A stretch of DNA of 48,641 nucleotides from SZUA-584 sp041656035 (lineage in GTDB: Bacteria; Bacillota; Clostridia; Christensenellales; SZUA-584), in NCBI GenBank assembly GCA_964586785.1, contig CAZPHS010000012.1, forward strand, positions 1 to 48,641, written 5' to 3'. Position 1 is the first letter of the stretch; every line of letters starts with the position of its first letter. Positions 1 to 6,994 of this stretch are shown here, piece by piece. The notes below the pieces were generated by a model that worked only from the letters and a program-made list of their open reading frames with translations, searched no databases and was not told the origin of the DNA. The translations under genes were made by a program, and so were the position numbers.

Positions 1-132
1 CGATAGCTTTAAGAACTTCCTATCTCAAATTATGCACTTGTTTTTTCGCACGGAGCTGTCGCCCTAAAACCGTTTTACTTTCCAAGTCCAATATCATAAT
101 CTTTGATGGAGAAAAGCTTAAACGAGGCTTTT
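1..132. other. Window edge, no gene recognised
   Basis: I see no supported gene here. The only structure is a weak AAAAGC...GCTTTTT pairing near 112-133, which could be the tail of a terminator on the plus strand for something outside the window, but the stem is short. Confidence 0.4.
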
Positions 133-171
133 TGGTATAAAATAAGGTAGTTGGCTATTTCCCCAACTACC
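133..171 (-). terminator. Intrinsic terminator downstream of tRNA-Arg
   Basis: On the minus strand a 9-bp perfect stem (GGTAGTTGG at 146-154 pairing with CCAACTACC at 163-171) is followed by a T-rich run (133-145 read in reverse). It lies just after the 3' end of the tRNA, so it most likely ends the tRNA transcript. Confidence 0.8.
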
Positions 172-177
172 CTGTTT

Positions 178-254
178 TGGCGTGCCCGGGGGGATTCGAA
201 CCCACGACCTTTTGATTCGTAGTCAAACACTCTATCCAGCTGAGCTACGGGCAC
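178..254 (-). tRNA. tRNA-Arg(ACG)
   Basis: Reads as a complete cloverleaf on the minus strand. The acceptor stem GTGCCCG (252-254 inward) pairs with CGGGCAC, the D-arm is GCTCAGCTGGATAGAG, the anticodon loop is CTACGAA with anticodon ACG, and the T-loop is GGTTCGAATCC. The discriminator is G and the 3' CCA is encoded (178-180). The A34 of ACG is normally edited to inosine by TadA, and a tadA gene lies at 27.8 kb in this window. Confidence 0.96.
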
Positions 255-671
255 ATACAGTATTTTTTTCGCCACATCATTCTAATATAACAACTTAAGG
301 TTGTCAATATTTCAGGCTGAAAACTGTTGTTATCTAATGTCTTTCTTGATTGTCGCGATAAAATGTCTCTATAGAAAATATAATTATAAGTTGCATCATA
401 GTATCCGTATATCGTATAGCTCTCTTTATACACTGCTGAAAAAGTCCGATACGCTCAGTCCGCTTAAAACGAAAAAACGCAATGGAAATCCTCGCAGAAA
501 CGTATGCCTTTTAAAGGTGAACTGTAAATGAACAACTTTACAAGAAGAATGTTTGGGTATAGGACGGCGAATGAGATATTTGCAGCATATGTGTATCCGG
601 TATTATATGGCAAGCAATTCAACTTGCAATCTACACAGGCACTAAAATATAAAACACATGTATAAAACAGC
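255..671. other. AT-rich intergenic region, no gene
   Basis: About 400 bases between the divergently placed tRNA-Arg and the pyrimidine operon. Short open frames exist, but none has a convincing ribosome site or a recognisable product, and the composition is more AT-rich than neighbouring genes. The upstream part should hold the tRNA-Arg promoter (minus strand); I could not fix its boxes. Confidence 0.5.
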
Positions 672-700
672 TTTACAAACACACTCTCTTGTGTTATCTT
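672..700 (+). promoter_or_regulatory. Probable sigma-A promoter of the pyr operon
   Basis: TTTACA (672-677), 17-base spacer, TATCTT (695-700). The predicted start near 707 places the attenuator at the very beginning of the transcript. A short inverted repeat (AACAC/GTGTT) lies in the spacer and may be chance. Confidence 0.55.
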
Positions 701-711
701 TTATAAAAAGC

Positions 712-797
712 AATACCCTTTAATTCGGTCCAGGAGAGTCCGGCAAGGAAAGGTATGTGTTTGCGCTGTTTAGCCTTGCCGTCGGCAAGGCTTTTTT
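712..797 (+). promoter_or_regulatory. PyrR-type transcription attenuator
   Basis: The leader contains the PyrR-binding-loop signature seen in Firmicutes pyr leaders: TCCAGGAGAG (729-738) followed by GGCAAGG (742-748), enclosed by ATACC...GGTAT pairing (713-717 with 752-756). It is followed by a strong terminator: AGCCTTGCC (772-780), a 3-base loop, GGCAAGGCT (784-792) and a T-run. GGCAAGG at 742-748 can pair instead with CCTTGCC at 774-780, giving the antiterminator. In known systems PyrR bound to UMP stabilises the binding loop and so favours termination when pyrimidines are plentiful. Confidence 0.85.
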
Positions 798-837
798 GAT
801 ACAAAAGGGGTTTGGCGGTAAGAAAAGGAGGCGGCAT

Positions 838-1380
838 GTGGCGGACAAAGCGCTTGTTATGGACAAAGCCGCGCTTGACAGGGCGCTTAGGCGCATAGCG
901 CACGAAATAATAGAAAAAAACAAGGGCGCGAGCGAACTTGCCCTTATAGGCATTCACCGCCGCGGCGTTCCTATTGCCGCCCGCATTGTTGATTATATAG
1001 AACAATTCGAAGGTGAGCGTCCGTTGTTCGGCACGCTTGACATAACATTTTATCGCGACGATCTTTCTTTATTATCCGACCATCCTATAATCAACGGTAC
1101 GGACATAGCGTTTAACCTGAACAATATAACCGTGGTGCTCTGTGATGACGTGCTTTATACGGGACGCACGGTACGCGCGGCGCTTGACGCTCTTATTGAC
1201 CTTGGGCGTCCTAAAGCGATACAGCTTGCGGTCATAGTGGACAGGGGACACAGGGAGCTGCCAATACGCGCCGATTACGTGGGCAAAAATATACCGACGT
1301 CAAAAAACGAGGCAGTGAGCGTGAGAGTTACGGAGTTCGACGGTACGGACAGCGTTGTTATAAATGATTTGTCCGGCTGA
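838..1380 (+). CDS. pyrR: PyrR, pyrimidine operon attenuation protein / uracil phosphoribosyltransferase
   Basis: RNA-binding regulator of the pyr operon, with uracil phosphoribosyltransferase activity in many homologues. I place the start at GTG 838, not at the upstream in-frame ATG 757: an AAGGAGG ribosome site lies at 825-831 with 6-base spacing, while 757 is inside the attenuator. The resulting 180 residues match the usual PyrR length. The PRPP-binding loop VVLCDDVLYTGRT is at residues 99-111. It is the first gene of the operon, directly after its own target site in the leader, as in Bacillus. The ATG at 836 is out of frame. Confidence 0.93.
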   Translation: MADKALVMDKAALDRALRRIAHEIIEKNKGASELALIGIHRRGVPIAARIVDYIEQFEGERPLFGTLDITFYRDDLSLLSDHPIINGTDIAFNLNNITVVLCDDVLYTGRTVRAALDALIDLGRPKAIQLAVIVDRGHRELPIRADYVGKNIPTSKNEAVSVRVTEFDGTDSVVINDLSG

Positions 1381-1405
1381 CCTTATCGGCAGATAAGGTT
1401 TTTTT
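1381..1405 (+). terminator. Terminator hairpin between pyrR and pyrP
   Basis: CCTTATC (1381-1387), GGCA loop, GATAAGG (1392-1398) and seven T. It begins at the first base after the pyrR stop codon. In Bacillus a second PyrR attenuator sits at this position, but here I cannot see the conserved binding loop in front of the hairpin, so it may be a simple partial terminator. Confidence 0.75.
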
Positions 1406-1438
1406 ATGCCGGAGAATTAATTAATATGGAGGGTATTT

Positions 1439-2797
1439 ATGGAACGGACAAAGACATCCGGCGGCAAACTGGTGCTTCTTGGTTTGCAGCACATGTTCGC
1501 GATGTTTGGCGCCACGGTGCTTATGCCATTGGTAACGGGCTTAAGCCCCGCGGTCGCGCTTTTCTTCGCGGGTACGGGAACAATATTGTTCTATTTTATC
1601 ACAAAGCGAAAGGTACCTGTTTTCTTAGGCTCCAGTTTCAGTTTTATCGCGGCAATAATACTTGCCGCCGCAACATGCGCGGGAGGAGACCTCGCGGGCA
1701 CTTTTAAAGAAGGCTTCGCGGCTTCCGGGTATAACGCCATAGGTTATATGCTCACGCCCGAAGGCAACAGCATTATATCGCATACCGCATACCAAGACGC
1801 GCTTCCTTATGCGACCGGCGCCGTTATTGTCGCGGGCGCGCTGTACCTTGTGCTGGCGCTTTTAGTTAAAATATTCGGCGCCGAAAAGGTAAAAAGCTTT
1901 TTCCCGCCTGTCGTTACCGGTCCGGTGATAATCTGCATAGGCCTTGGGCTTGCGCCACTCGCGATAAGTTATCTGAGCAGCTGGGAGTCTTGGGTGATTG
2001 CCGCGGCGGTTGTTATTACAGTCATTATCATTTCGGTGTTCGTTAAAGGCTTTTTCAAAATGGTGCCGCTTCTTTTTGGATTAGTCGTCGGGTATATTGT
2101 ATCCGTAGGCTTCGGGCAGGTTGATTTTACCGGCATACGGCAAGCCGGCATTTTGACGGTTCCCGGGTTCTTCTTGCCCAAGTTTGATTTGCGGGCTATT
2201 GCCATTGTGGCTCCGATTGCCGTTGTAACATTTGTAGAGCATATAGGCGATATTACTGCAAACAGCGCCGTGGTAGGCAAAGATTTTGTTAAAGACCCCG
2301 GGCTGCACAGAACGCTTATAGGCGACGGACTCGCGACAATGGTCGCCGGCGCATTCGGCGGTCCTCCCAACACGACGTATTCGGAAAACACCGGAGTGCT
2401 GGCGGCAACCGGAAATTATAATCCCGTCGCGCTTGTAATCGCAGCGGGGTTCGCGATAATAATGAGCTTTATCGGCAAATTTTCAGCGTTTCTAAACTCC
2501 ATACCGGACCCCGTCATAGGGGGCATGAGCATTGTGTTATTCGGCATGATAGCTTCTGTCGGGCTTCGAACGCTTGTGGACAGCCGGGTCGACTTTGGCA
2601 ATTCGCGCAATCTATTAATCGTGTCCGTTATGCTCGTTTTGGGGATTGGCGGCGCGGCGGTGCCTATAAACCCGGACGCGGGGTTCTTCCTTCAAGGTTA
2701 CGGGCTTACCGCTATTGTGGGTATTATACTAAATAAGGCGCTTCCGGAGGAATTCGGCAAGAAGAAAGAAAAGAAAGCCGCCGGTAAAAACGGCTGA
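1439..2797 (+). CDS. pyrP: Uracil permease, NCS2 family
   Basis: Integral-membrane nucleobase transporter of 452 residues, the expected size for the NCS2/UraA family, with many hydrophobic segments across its length. The family core is present: VTFVEHIGDITANSAVVGKD near the middle carries the conserved Glu of NCS2 helix 8, followed by GGPPNTTYSENTGV, the helix 10 signature. A ribosome site GGAGGG lies at 1429-1434, before ATG 1439. Its place as second gene of the pyr operon, behind pyrR, is that of pyrP in Bacillus, so uracil uptake is co-regulated with biosynthesis. The C-terminus is lysine-rich (cytoplasmic). Confidence 0.93.
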   Translation: MERTKTSGGKLVLLGLQHMFAMFGATVLMPLVTGLSPAVALFFAGTGTILFYFITKRKVPVFLGSSFSFIAAIILAAATCAGGDLAGTFKEGFAASGYNAIGYMLTPEGNSIISHTAYQDALPYATGAVIVAGALYLVLALLVKIFGAEKVKSFFPPVVTGPVIICIGLGLAPLAISYLSSWESWVIAAAVVITVIIISVFVKGFFKMVPLLFGLVVGYIVSVGFGQVDFTGIRQAGILTVPGFFLPKFDLRAIAIVAPIAVVTFVEHIGDITANSAVVGKDFVKDPGLHRTLIGDGLATMVAGAFGGPPNTTYSENTGVLAATGNYNPVALVIAAGFAIIMSFIGKFSAFLNSIPDPVIGGMSIVLFGMIASVGLRTLVDSRVDFGNSRNLLIVSVMLVLGIGGAAVPINPDAGFFLQGYGLTAIVGIILNKALPEEFGKKKEKKAAGKNG

Positions 2798-2806
2798 TTT
2801 GAATCA

Positions 2807-2831
2807 TAGGGGGAGTTTGGCGCTCCCCCTA
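2807..2831 (+). repeat. Perfect hairpin between pyrP and pyrB
   Basis: TAGGGGGAG (2807-2815), a 7-base loop and CTCCCCCTA (2823-2831). There is no T-run after it, so it is not a standard terminator. It stands where Bacillus has its third attenuator, but no PyrR loop is visible. It could stabilise or process the mRNA. Confidence 0.6.
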
Positions 2832-2848
2832 AACAAACGGAGAGTAAA

Positions 2849-3781
2849 ATGCGATTACAATCCAAAGACTTAATTGGGCTTTACGGTATGCCGGCTGAAG
2901 AGATAACGTACATACTGGATTCCGCCGGAACAATGAAGCAGCTTTTGCGGCAGAAGGCCAAAAGAATGCCGCATCTGCAAAACAAATCCGTAGTGTCGCT
3001 CTTTTATGAAAACAGCACGCGAACGCGCTTAAGCTTCGAGCTGGCGGCGAAGTATTTGGGCGCCGCGGCAAGCAGCCTTGGCGTTTCGTCCAGCAGTGTC
3101 GCGAAGGGTGAAACATTGCTTGATACGGGCAAAACAATAGAGGCGATGGGGGCGGACATTATTATAATACGGCATCCTTTCGCGGGAGCGCCTAAGCTGC
3201 TGGCGGACAATATATCGTGCGGCGTTATAAACGCGGGCGACGGTATGCACGAGCACCCGACACAGGCGCTGCTCGATTTATTCACCATGCGGGAGCGCTT
3301 CGGGCGGATAGAAGGGCTTAATGTATCAATAATAGGCGATATATACCACAGCCGCGTTGCAAGAAGCAACCTTTGGGCGCTGTCGAAGATGGGCGCGAAA
3401 GTAACGCTGTGCGCACCGGCAACGCTGCTTCCGCAGGGGATAGACACAACAGGCGCGCGCGCGGTAAGCGATTTGGAAGAAGCCGTGCGGACGGCCGATG
3501 TGATTATGGGGCTTCGCATTCAACAAGAGAGGCTCAAAGGCGTTTTTATATCTACATTGCGCGAATACTATAACTTTTTTGGCATAGCGGAGCGGCTTTT
3601 GGAGAAAAGCGGCAAACAAATGCTTATTATGCATCCGGGTCCGGTAAACAGGGGCGTGGAAATATCCAGCGCCGCGGCGGACGGCGCCGGCTCGGCAATA
3701 AACGAACAGGTTACAAACGGCGTCGCGGTAAGAATGGCGCTGCTGTATCTGCTCACAAGGAGGCGCGGCGATGAAGCTTAA
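2849..3781 (+). CDS. pyrB: Aspartate carbamoyltransferase, catalytic chain
   Basis: Joins carbamoyl phosphate and aspartate, the committed step of pyrimidine synthesis. It has 310 residues, normal for the catalytic chain. The carbamoyl-phosphate loop STRTR is at residues 56-60, the SSSVAKGET loop (residues 80-89) contains the active-site lysine, and HPTQ is at 136-139. A GGAGAG ribosome site precedes ATG 2849. No regulatory chain (pyrI) follows, so the enzyme is probably an unregulated trimer as in Bacillus. The last 11 bases overlap pyrC. Confidence 0.95.
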   Translation: MRLQSKDLIGLYGMPAEEITYILDSAGTMKQLLRQKAKRMPHLQNKSVVSLFYENSTRTRLSFELAAKYLGAAASSLGVSSSSVAKGETLLDTGKTIEAMGADIIIIRHPFAGAPKLLADNISCGVINAGDGMHEHPTQALLDLFTMRERFGRIEGLNVSIIGDIYHSRVARSNLWALSKMGAKVTLCAPATLLPQGIDTTGARAVSDLEEAVRTADVIMGLRIQQERLKGVFISTLREYYNFFGIAERLLEKSGKQMLIMHPGPVNRGVEISSAAADGAGSAINEQVTNGVAVRMALLYLLTRRRGDEA

Positions 3782-5033
3782 ACTGACGGGAGGCGTTTTG
3801 GCCAATCCGGCCGGAGAGAGCGGAGTGCTGGATATACTTATAGAAAACGGTATTGTAAGTAAAATCGGGAAAGATACGGGCGAAGCCGATGCCGTTATAG
3901 ATTTATCCGGCAAAACGGTTTTCCCGGGATTTATAGATTTGCACTGCCACCTGCGCGAGCCGGGGCAGGAATATAAAGAAGATATTTCGTCGGGCGCGAA
4001 GGCGGCGGCGAAAGGCGGCTATACGGCGGTATGCTGTATGCCAAACACGGTGCCCGCCGTGGATAACGCCGCGGTGTGCGCGCTGGTGCTGGAAAAAGCG
4101 CGCGGCGCGTCCGTAAAGGTTTATCCGGTGGGCGCGGTCACAAAAGCGCTTGCCGGAAAAGAGCTGACCGAAATGGGGGAGCTCTCGGCGGCGGGCTGCG
4201 TCGCGTTCTCGGACGACGGACGGCCTATAGAAAACGGCGCGGTAATGAGGGCTGCGATGCAGTACGCGGCGACATTTGGCCGTTTTATAATGGCGCATGA
4301 AGAATGCGTTGATTTAGTCGGCGACGGCGTTATGAACGAAGGCGTAAATTCCATGATACTCGGACTGCCGGGGATAACGCGGGCGGCGGAGGAATCTATG
4401 ATTGCGCGCGATATTGCGCTGGCGGAGGCATACGGCCTTAGCGTTCATATTCAGCACGTGTCCACGCGCGGGGGAGCGCGGCTTATAAAGGCGGCGAAAG
4501 AGCGCGGCGTTATGGTAACGTGCGAAACAGCCCCGCATTATTTTTCCGCGGACGATGGCTTATGCTTGGGATACGATACAAGGGCGAAGGTCAACCCGCC
4601 TCTGCGCGCGCCGGACGACGTAGCCGCAATAAAACAAGCGTTGCTCGACGGCGTCATAGACGCTGTGGCCACCGACCACGCGCCGCATCATAAAGACGAC
4701 AAAGAGAAAGAGTTCGCGCTCGCTCTGTGCGGCATATCGGGTTTTGAAACCGCGTTTTCGCTTGCGGTTACGTACTTAACGGACGACGCGTATATATTGG
4801 CGCGGCTGTTTTCGGTAAATCCGGCAAAAATTATAGGAAAGCCGGGCGGCGTTATAAAAGAAGGAGCCGCGGCGGATATAACCGTCGCGGATTTAAGCGC
4901 GGAGTATGTGCTAACCGAAGACGGCATTGTGTCTAAGGGTAAGAACACGCCGTTTATAGGCTGCAAGCTGCGCGGGAAAGTAACGCACACATTTGTTGAC
5001 GGGCGGCTTGCATTTGACGGAGGGGACGTATGA
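3771..5033 (+). CDS. pyrC: Dihydroorotase, class I
   Basis: Zinc amidohydrolase that cyclises carbamoyl-aspartate to dihydroorotate. It has 420 residues, typical of the long class I (Bacillus-type) enzymes. The metal-binding HCHLREPG is at residues 58-65, CMPNTVPA follows at about 90, and the catalytic ATDHAPHH lies near residue 300. ATG 3771 lies inside the end of pyrB (11-base overlap) with an AAGGAGG site at 3758-3764, which implies translational coupling. Confidence 0.95.
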   Translation: MKLKLTGGVLANPAGESGVLDILIENGIVSKIGKDTGEADAVIDLSGKTVFPGFIDLHCHLREPGQEYKEDISSGAKAAAKGGYTAVCCMPNTVPAVDNAAVCALVLEKARGASVKVYPVGAVTKALAGKELTEMGELSAAGCVAFSDDGRPIENGAVMRAAMQYAATFGRFIMAHEECVDLVGDGVMNEGVNSMILGLPGITRAAEESMIARDIALAEAYGLSVHIQHVSTRGGARLIKAAKERGVMVTCETAPHYFSADDGLCLGYDTRAKVNPPLRAPDDVAAIKQALLDGVIDAVATDHAPHHKDDKEKEFALALCGISGFETAFSLAVTYLTDDAYILARLFSVNPAKIIGKPGGVIKEGAAADITVADLSAEYVLTEDGIVSKGKNTPFIGCKLRGKVTHTFVDGRLAFDGGDV

Positions 5034-5905
5034 AAATTGACGCGCTTTGCGAGGCGATTAATAAAACGCGCTGCCCCGTATGCGCGGGGCTCGATACCGA
5101 TTACAGTTATCTTCCGAACGCTTACCGCTCCGCCGCGGCGACGCCCGACAACAAAGATATCGCGCGAAGCATTTTCAGGTTCAACTGCGATATTATAGAA
5201 GCCGTTGCCGATATAGTTCCGGCGGTTAAGGTGCAGGCGGCTTATTACGAGCAGTACGGAGCGGAGGGTTTTAAATGCTTTTTGGATACAATGGAATATG
5301 CCAAAAAAGCCAATCTTTTAGTTATAGCGGACGTTAAACGCAACGATATAGGCGCGACGGCGGCGGCGTACGCGAAAGCTTATATAGAAAAGAGCGAAGC
5401 GGATTTTTTAACAGTCAACGCTTATCTTGGGGCGGACGGTGTGAATCCGTTTATAGATTCATGCAGGCAAACCGGCAAGGGCATATTTATACTTGTTAAA
5501 ACATCGAATCAGTCCGGCGTGGAGTTTCAGGATATGGACGCGGGGGGCAAAAAGCTGTACGAGGCGGTGGCCGATAAGGTTTCACTGTGGGGCGGCGGTT
5601 ATATGGGGCGCTTTGGCTACAGCGGCGTAGGCGCGGTTGTGGGAGCGACTTATGCCGCGCAGGCGAGGGAATTAAGATTGCGTATGCCTAATACCTTCTT
5701 TTTGGTGCCGGGCTACGGAGCCCAGGGAGCCGGAGCGCGCGATATAGCGGTCAATTTCGACGACCGGGGCCTTGGCGCCGTGGTAAACAATTCGCGCGGA
5801 ATACTGCTCGCGTATAAGAAGGAGCCTTATGCGCATTTGAGCGCTCCGCGGGCGGCAAGGGCGGCGGCGCTTGCCATGAAGCAAGATATTTTAAGCGCGC
5901 TTTAG
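5030..5905 (+). CDS. pyrF: Orotidine 5'-phosphate decarboxylase, long subfamily (type 2)
   Basis: Decarboxylates OMP to UMP, the last step of the pathway. The length of 291 residues and the DVKRNDIG motif (residues 101-108, with the catalytic Asp-Lys pair) place it in the longer subfamily 2 of PyrF rather than the roughly 230-residue Bacillus type. ATG 5030 overlaps the pyrC stop by 4 bases (ATGA). In Bacillus pyrF lies between pyrD and pyrE; here it is inserted between pyrC and carA. Confidence 0.93.
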   Translation: MKIDALCEAINKTRCPVCAGLDTDYSYLPNAYRSAAATPDNKDIARSIFRFNCDIIEAVADIVPAVKVQAAYYEQYGAEGFKCFLDTMEYAKKANLLVIADVKRNDIGATAAAYAKAYIEKSEADFLTVNAYLGADGVNPFIDSCRQTGKGIFILVKTSNQSGVEFQDMDAGGKKLYEAVADKVSLWGGGYMGRFGYSGVGAVVGATYAAQARELRLRMPNTFFLVPGYGAQGAGARDIAVNFDDRGLGAVVNNSRGILLAYKKEPYAHLSAPRAARAAALAMKQDILSAL

Positions 5906-5938
5906 CGCTGTTAAATAAGTTTTTTCTAAGGAGATTAT

Positions 5939-6991
5939 ATGGCGATACTTACACTTGAAGACGGCACAAGGTTTGTGGGAGAAAGTTTCGGAGCCAAACA
6001 TGACGTTACGGGCGAAGTGGTTTTCAATACCGGAATGACGGGGTATCAGGAGGTGCTCACAGACCCGTCTTACTGCGGACAGATAGTCACAATGACTTAT
6101 CCGCTTATAGGCAATTACGGCGTAAACCAATCAGACCTTGAGTCGGCGAAACCGCAGGTCGGCGGCTTTATTGTTAGGGAGGTATGCAGCCGCCCGTCCA
6201 ACTGGCGCAGCGAGGGAGACCTTGACAAATATCTGTCGGATAACAACATATGCGGGCTTTGCGGTATAGACACCCGCGCGCTAACGAGGATAATCCGCGA
6301 AAAGGGTACCATGAGAGGCATAATAACGCAGGGCGAGCCTACGGACGAGCAAATTGAACAAATGCATTCTTTTGAGCTTAACTGTCCCGTGGATATTGTC
6401 ACGTGCAAAGAAAAATATCAATACTGCGCCGGAAATCCCAAAGTAGCGGTAATTGATTTGGGATTAAAACAAAACATTTTGAAAAGCCTTAAAAGACGCG
6501 GTTGCGGCGTTACGGTGTTTCCCGCAAAAACCAAACCCGATGAAATACTCTCGGGTGGGTTTGACGGCATACTTTTAACAAACGGGCCGGGGAATCCCAA
6601 GGATAACGCGGAGGTTATCGCCAATCTGAAACAGCTTATAGGTAAAAAGCCTGTTCTGGGCATATGCCTTGGGCATCTGCTCGCGGCGCTGGCGGCGGGC
6701 GCGGACACTGAAAAGCTAAAGTACGGGCATAGGGGCGCGAATCACCCGGTAAAGGATTTAGACAGGGACCGCGTATACATAACATCGCAGAACCACGGCT
6801 ATACGATAGTTGAGGAGACTATACCCAAAGGCGTCAAGATAACACACCGCAACTGGAACGACGGTACTGTCGAGGGGCTTAAGTATAATTCCGCGGGCAT
6901 GTTTACGGTGCAGTTCCATCCCGAAACGTCTCCCGGACCGGAGGATACGGCGCACATATTCGACGAATTTGTCAGTAATATGGGGAAATAG
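5939..6991 (+). CDS. carA: Carbamoyl-phosphate synthase, small (glutaminase) chain
   Basis: Class I glutamine amidotransferase that feeds ammonia to CarB. It has 350 residues. The N-terminal CarA domain (EDGTRFVGESFG) is followed by the amidotransferase domain with nucleophile Cys243 in GICLGH, the SQNHGY loop, and the His-Glu pair in QFHPE near residue 323. The residue after GICLGH is usually Gln (Gln273 in E. coli, a glutamine-binding residue) but is Leu247 here (codon CTG, 6677-6679). The rest of the triad is intact. A ribosome site AAGGAG lies at about 5928. Confidence 0.93.
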   Translation: MAILTLEDGTRFVGESFGAKHDVTGEVVFNTGMTGYQEVLTDPSYCGQIVTMTYPLIGNYGVNQSDLESAKPQVGGFIVREVCSRPSNWRSEGDLDKYLSDNNICGLCGIDTRALTRIIREKGTMRGIITQGEPTDEQIEQMHSFELNCPVDIVTCKEKYQYCAGNPKVAVIDLGLKQNILKSLKRRGCGVTVFPAKTKPDEILSGGFDGILLTNGPGNPKDNAEVIANLKQLIGKKPVLGICLGHLLAALAAGADTEKLKYGHRGANHPVKDLDRDRVYITSQNHGYTIVEETIPKGVKITHRNWNDGTVEGLKYNSAGMFTVQFHPETSPGPEDTAHIFDEFVSNMGK

Positions 6992-6994
6992 CGT

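Noticed and set aside
75..275. Minus-strand frame of 66 codons at the window start
   Set aside because: It runs through the tRNA-Arg gene and its terminator, so it is a shadow of the RNA gene.
301..531. 76-codon open frame upstream of the pyr operon
   Set aside because: No ribosome site, no recognisable protein pattern, and AT-rich intergenic composition.
757..837. Longer pyrR starting at ATG 757
   Set aside because: This start is inside the attenuator and has no ribosome site; GTG 838 has AAGGAGG and gives the family length.
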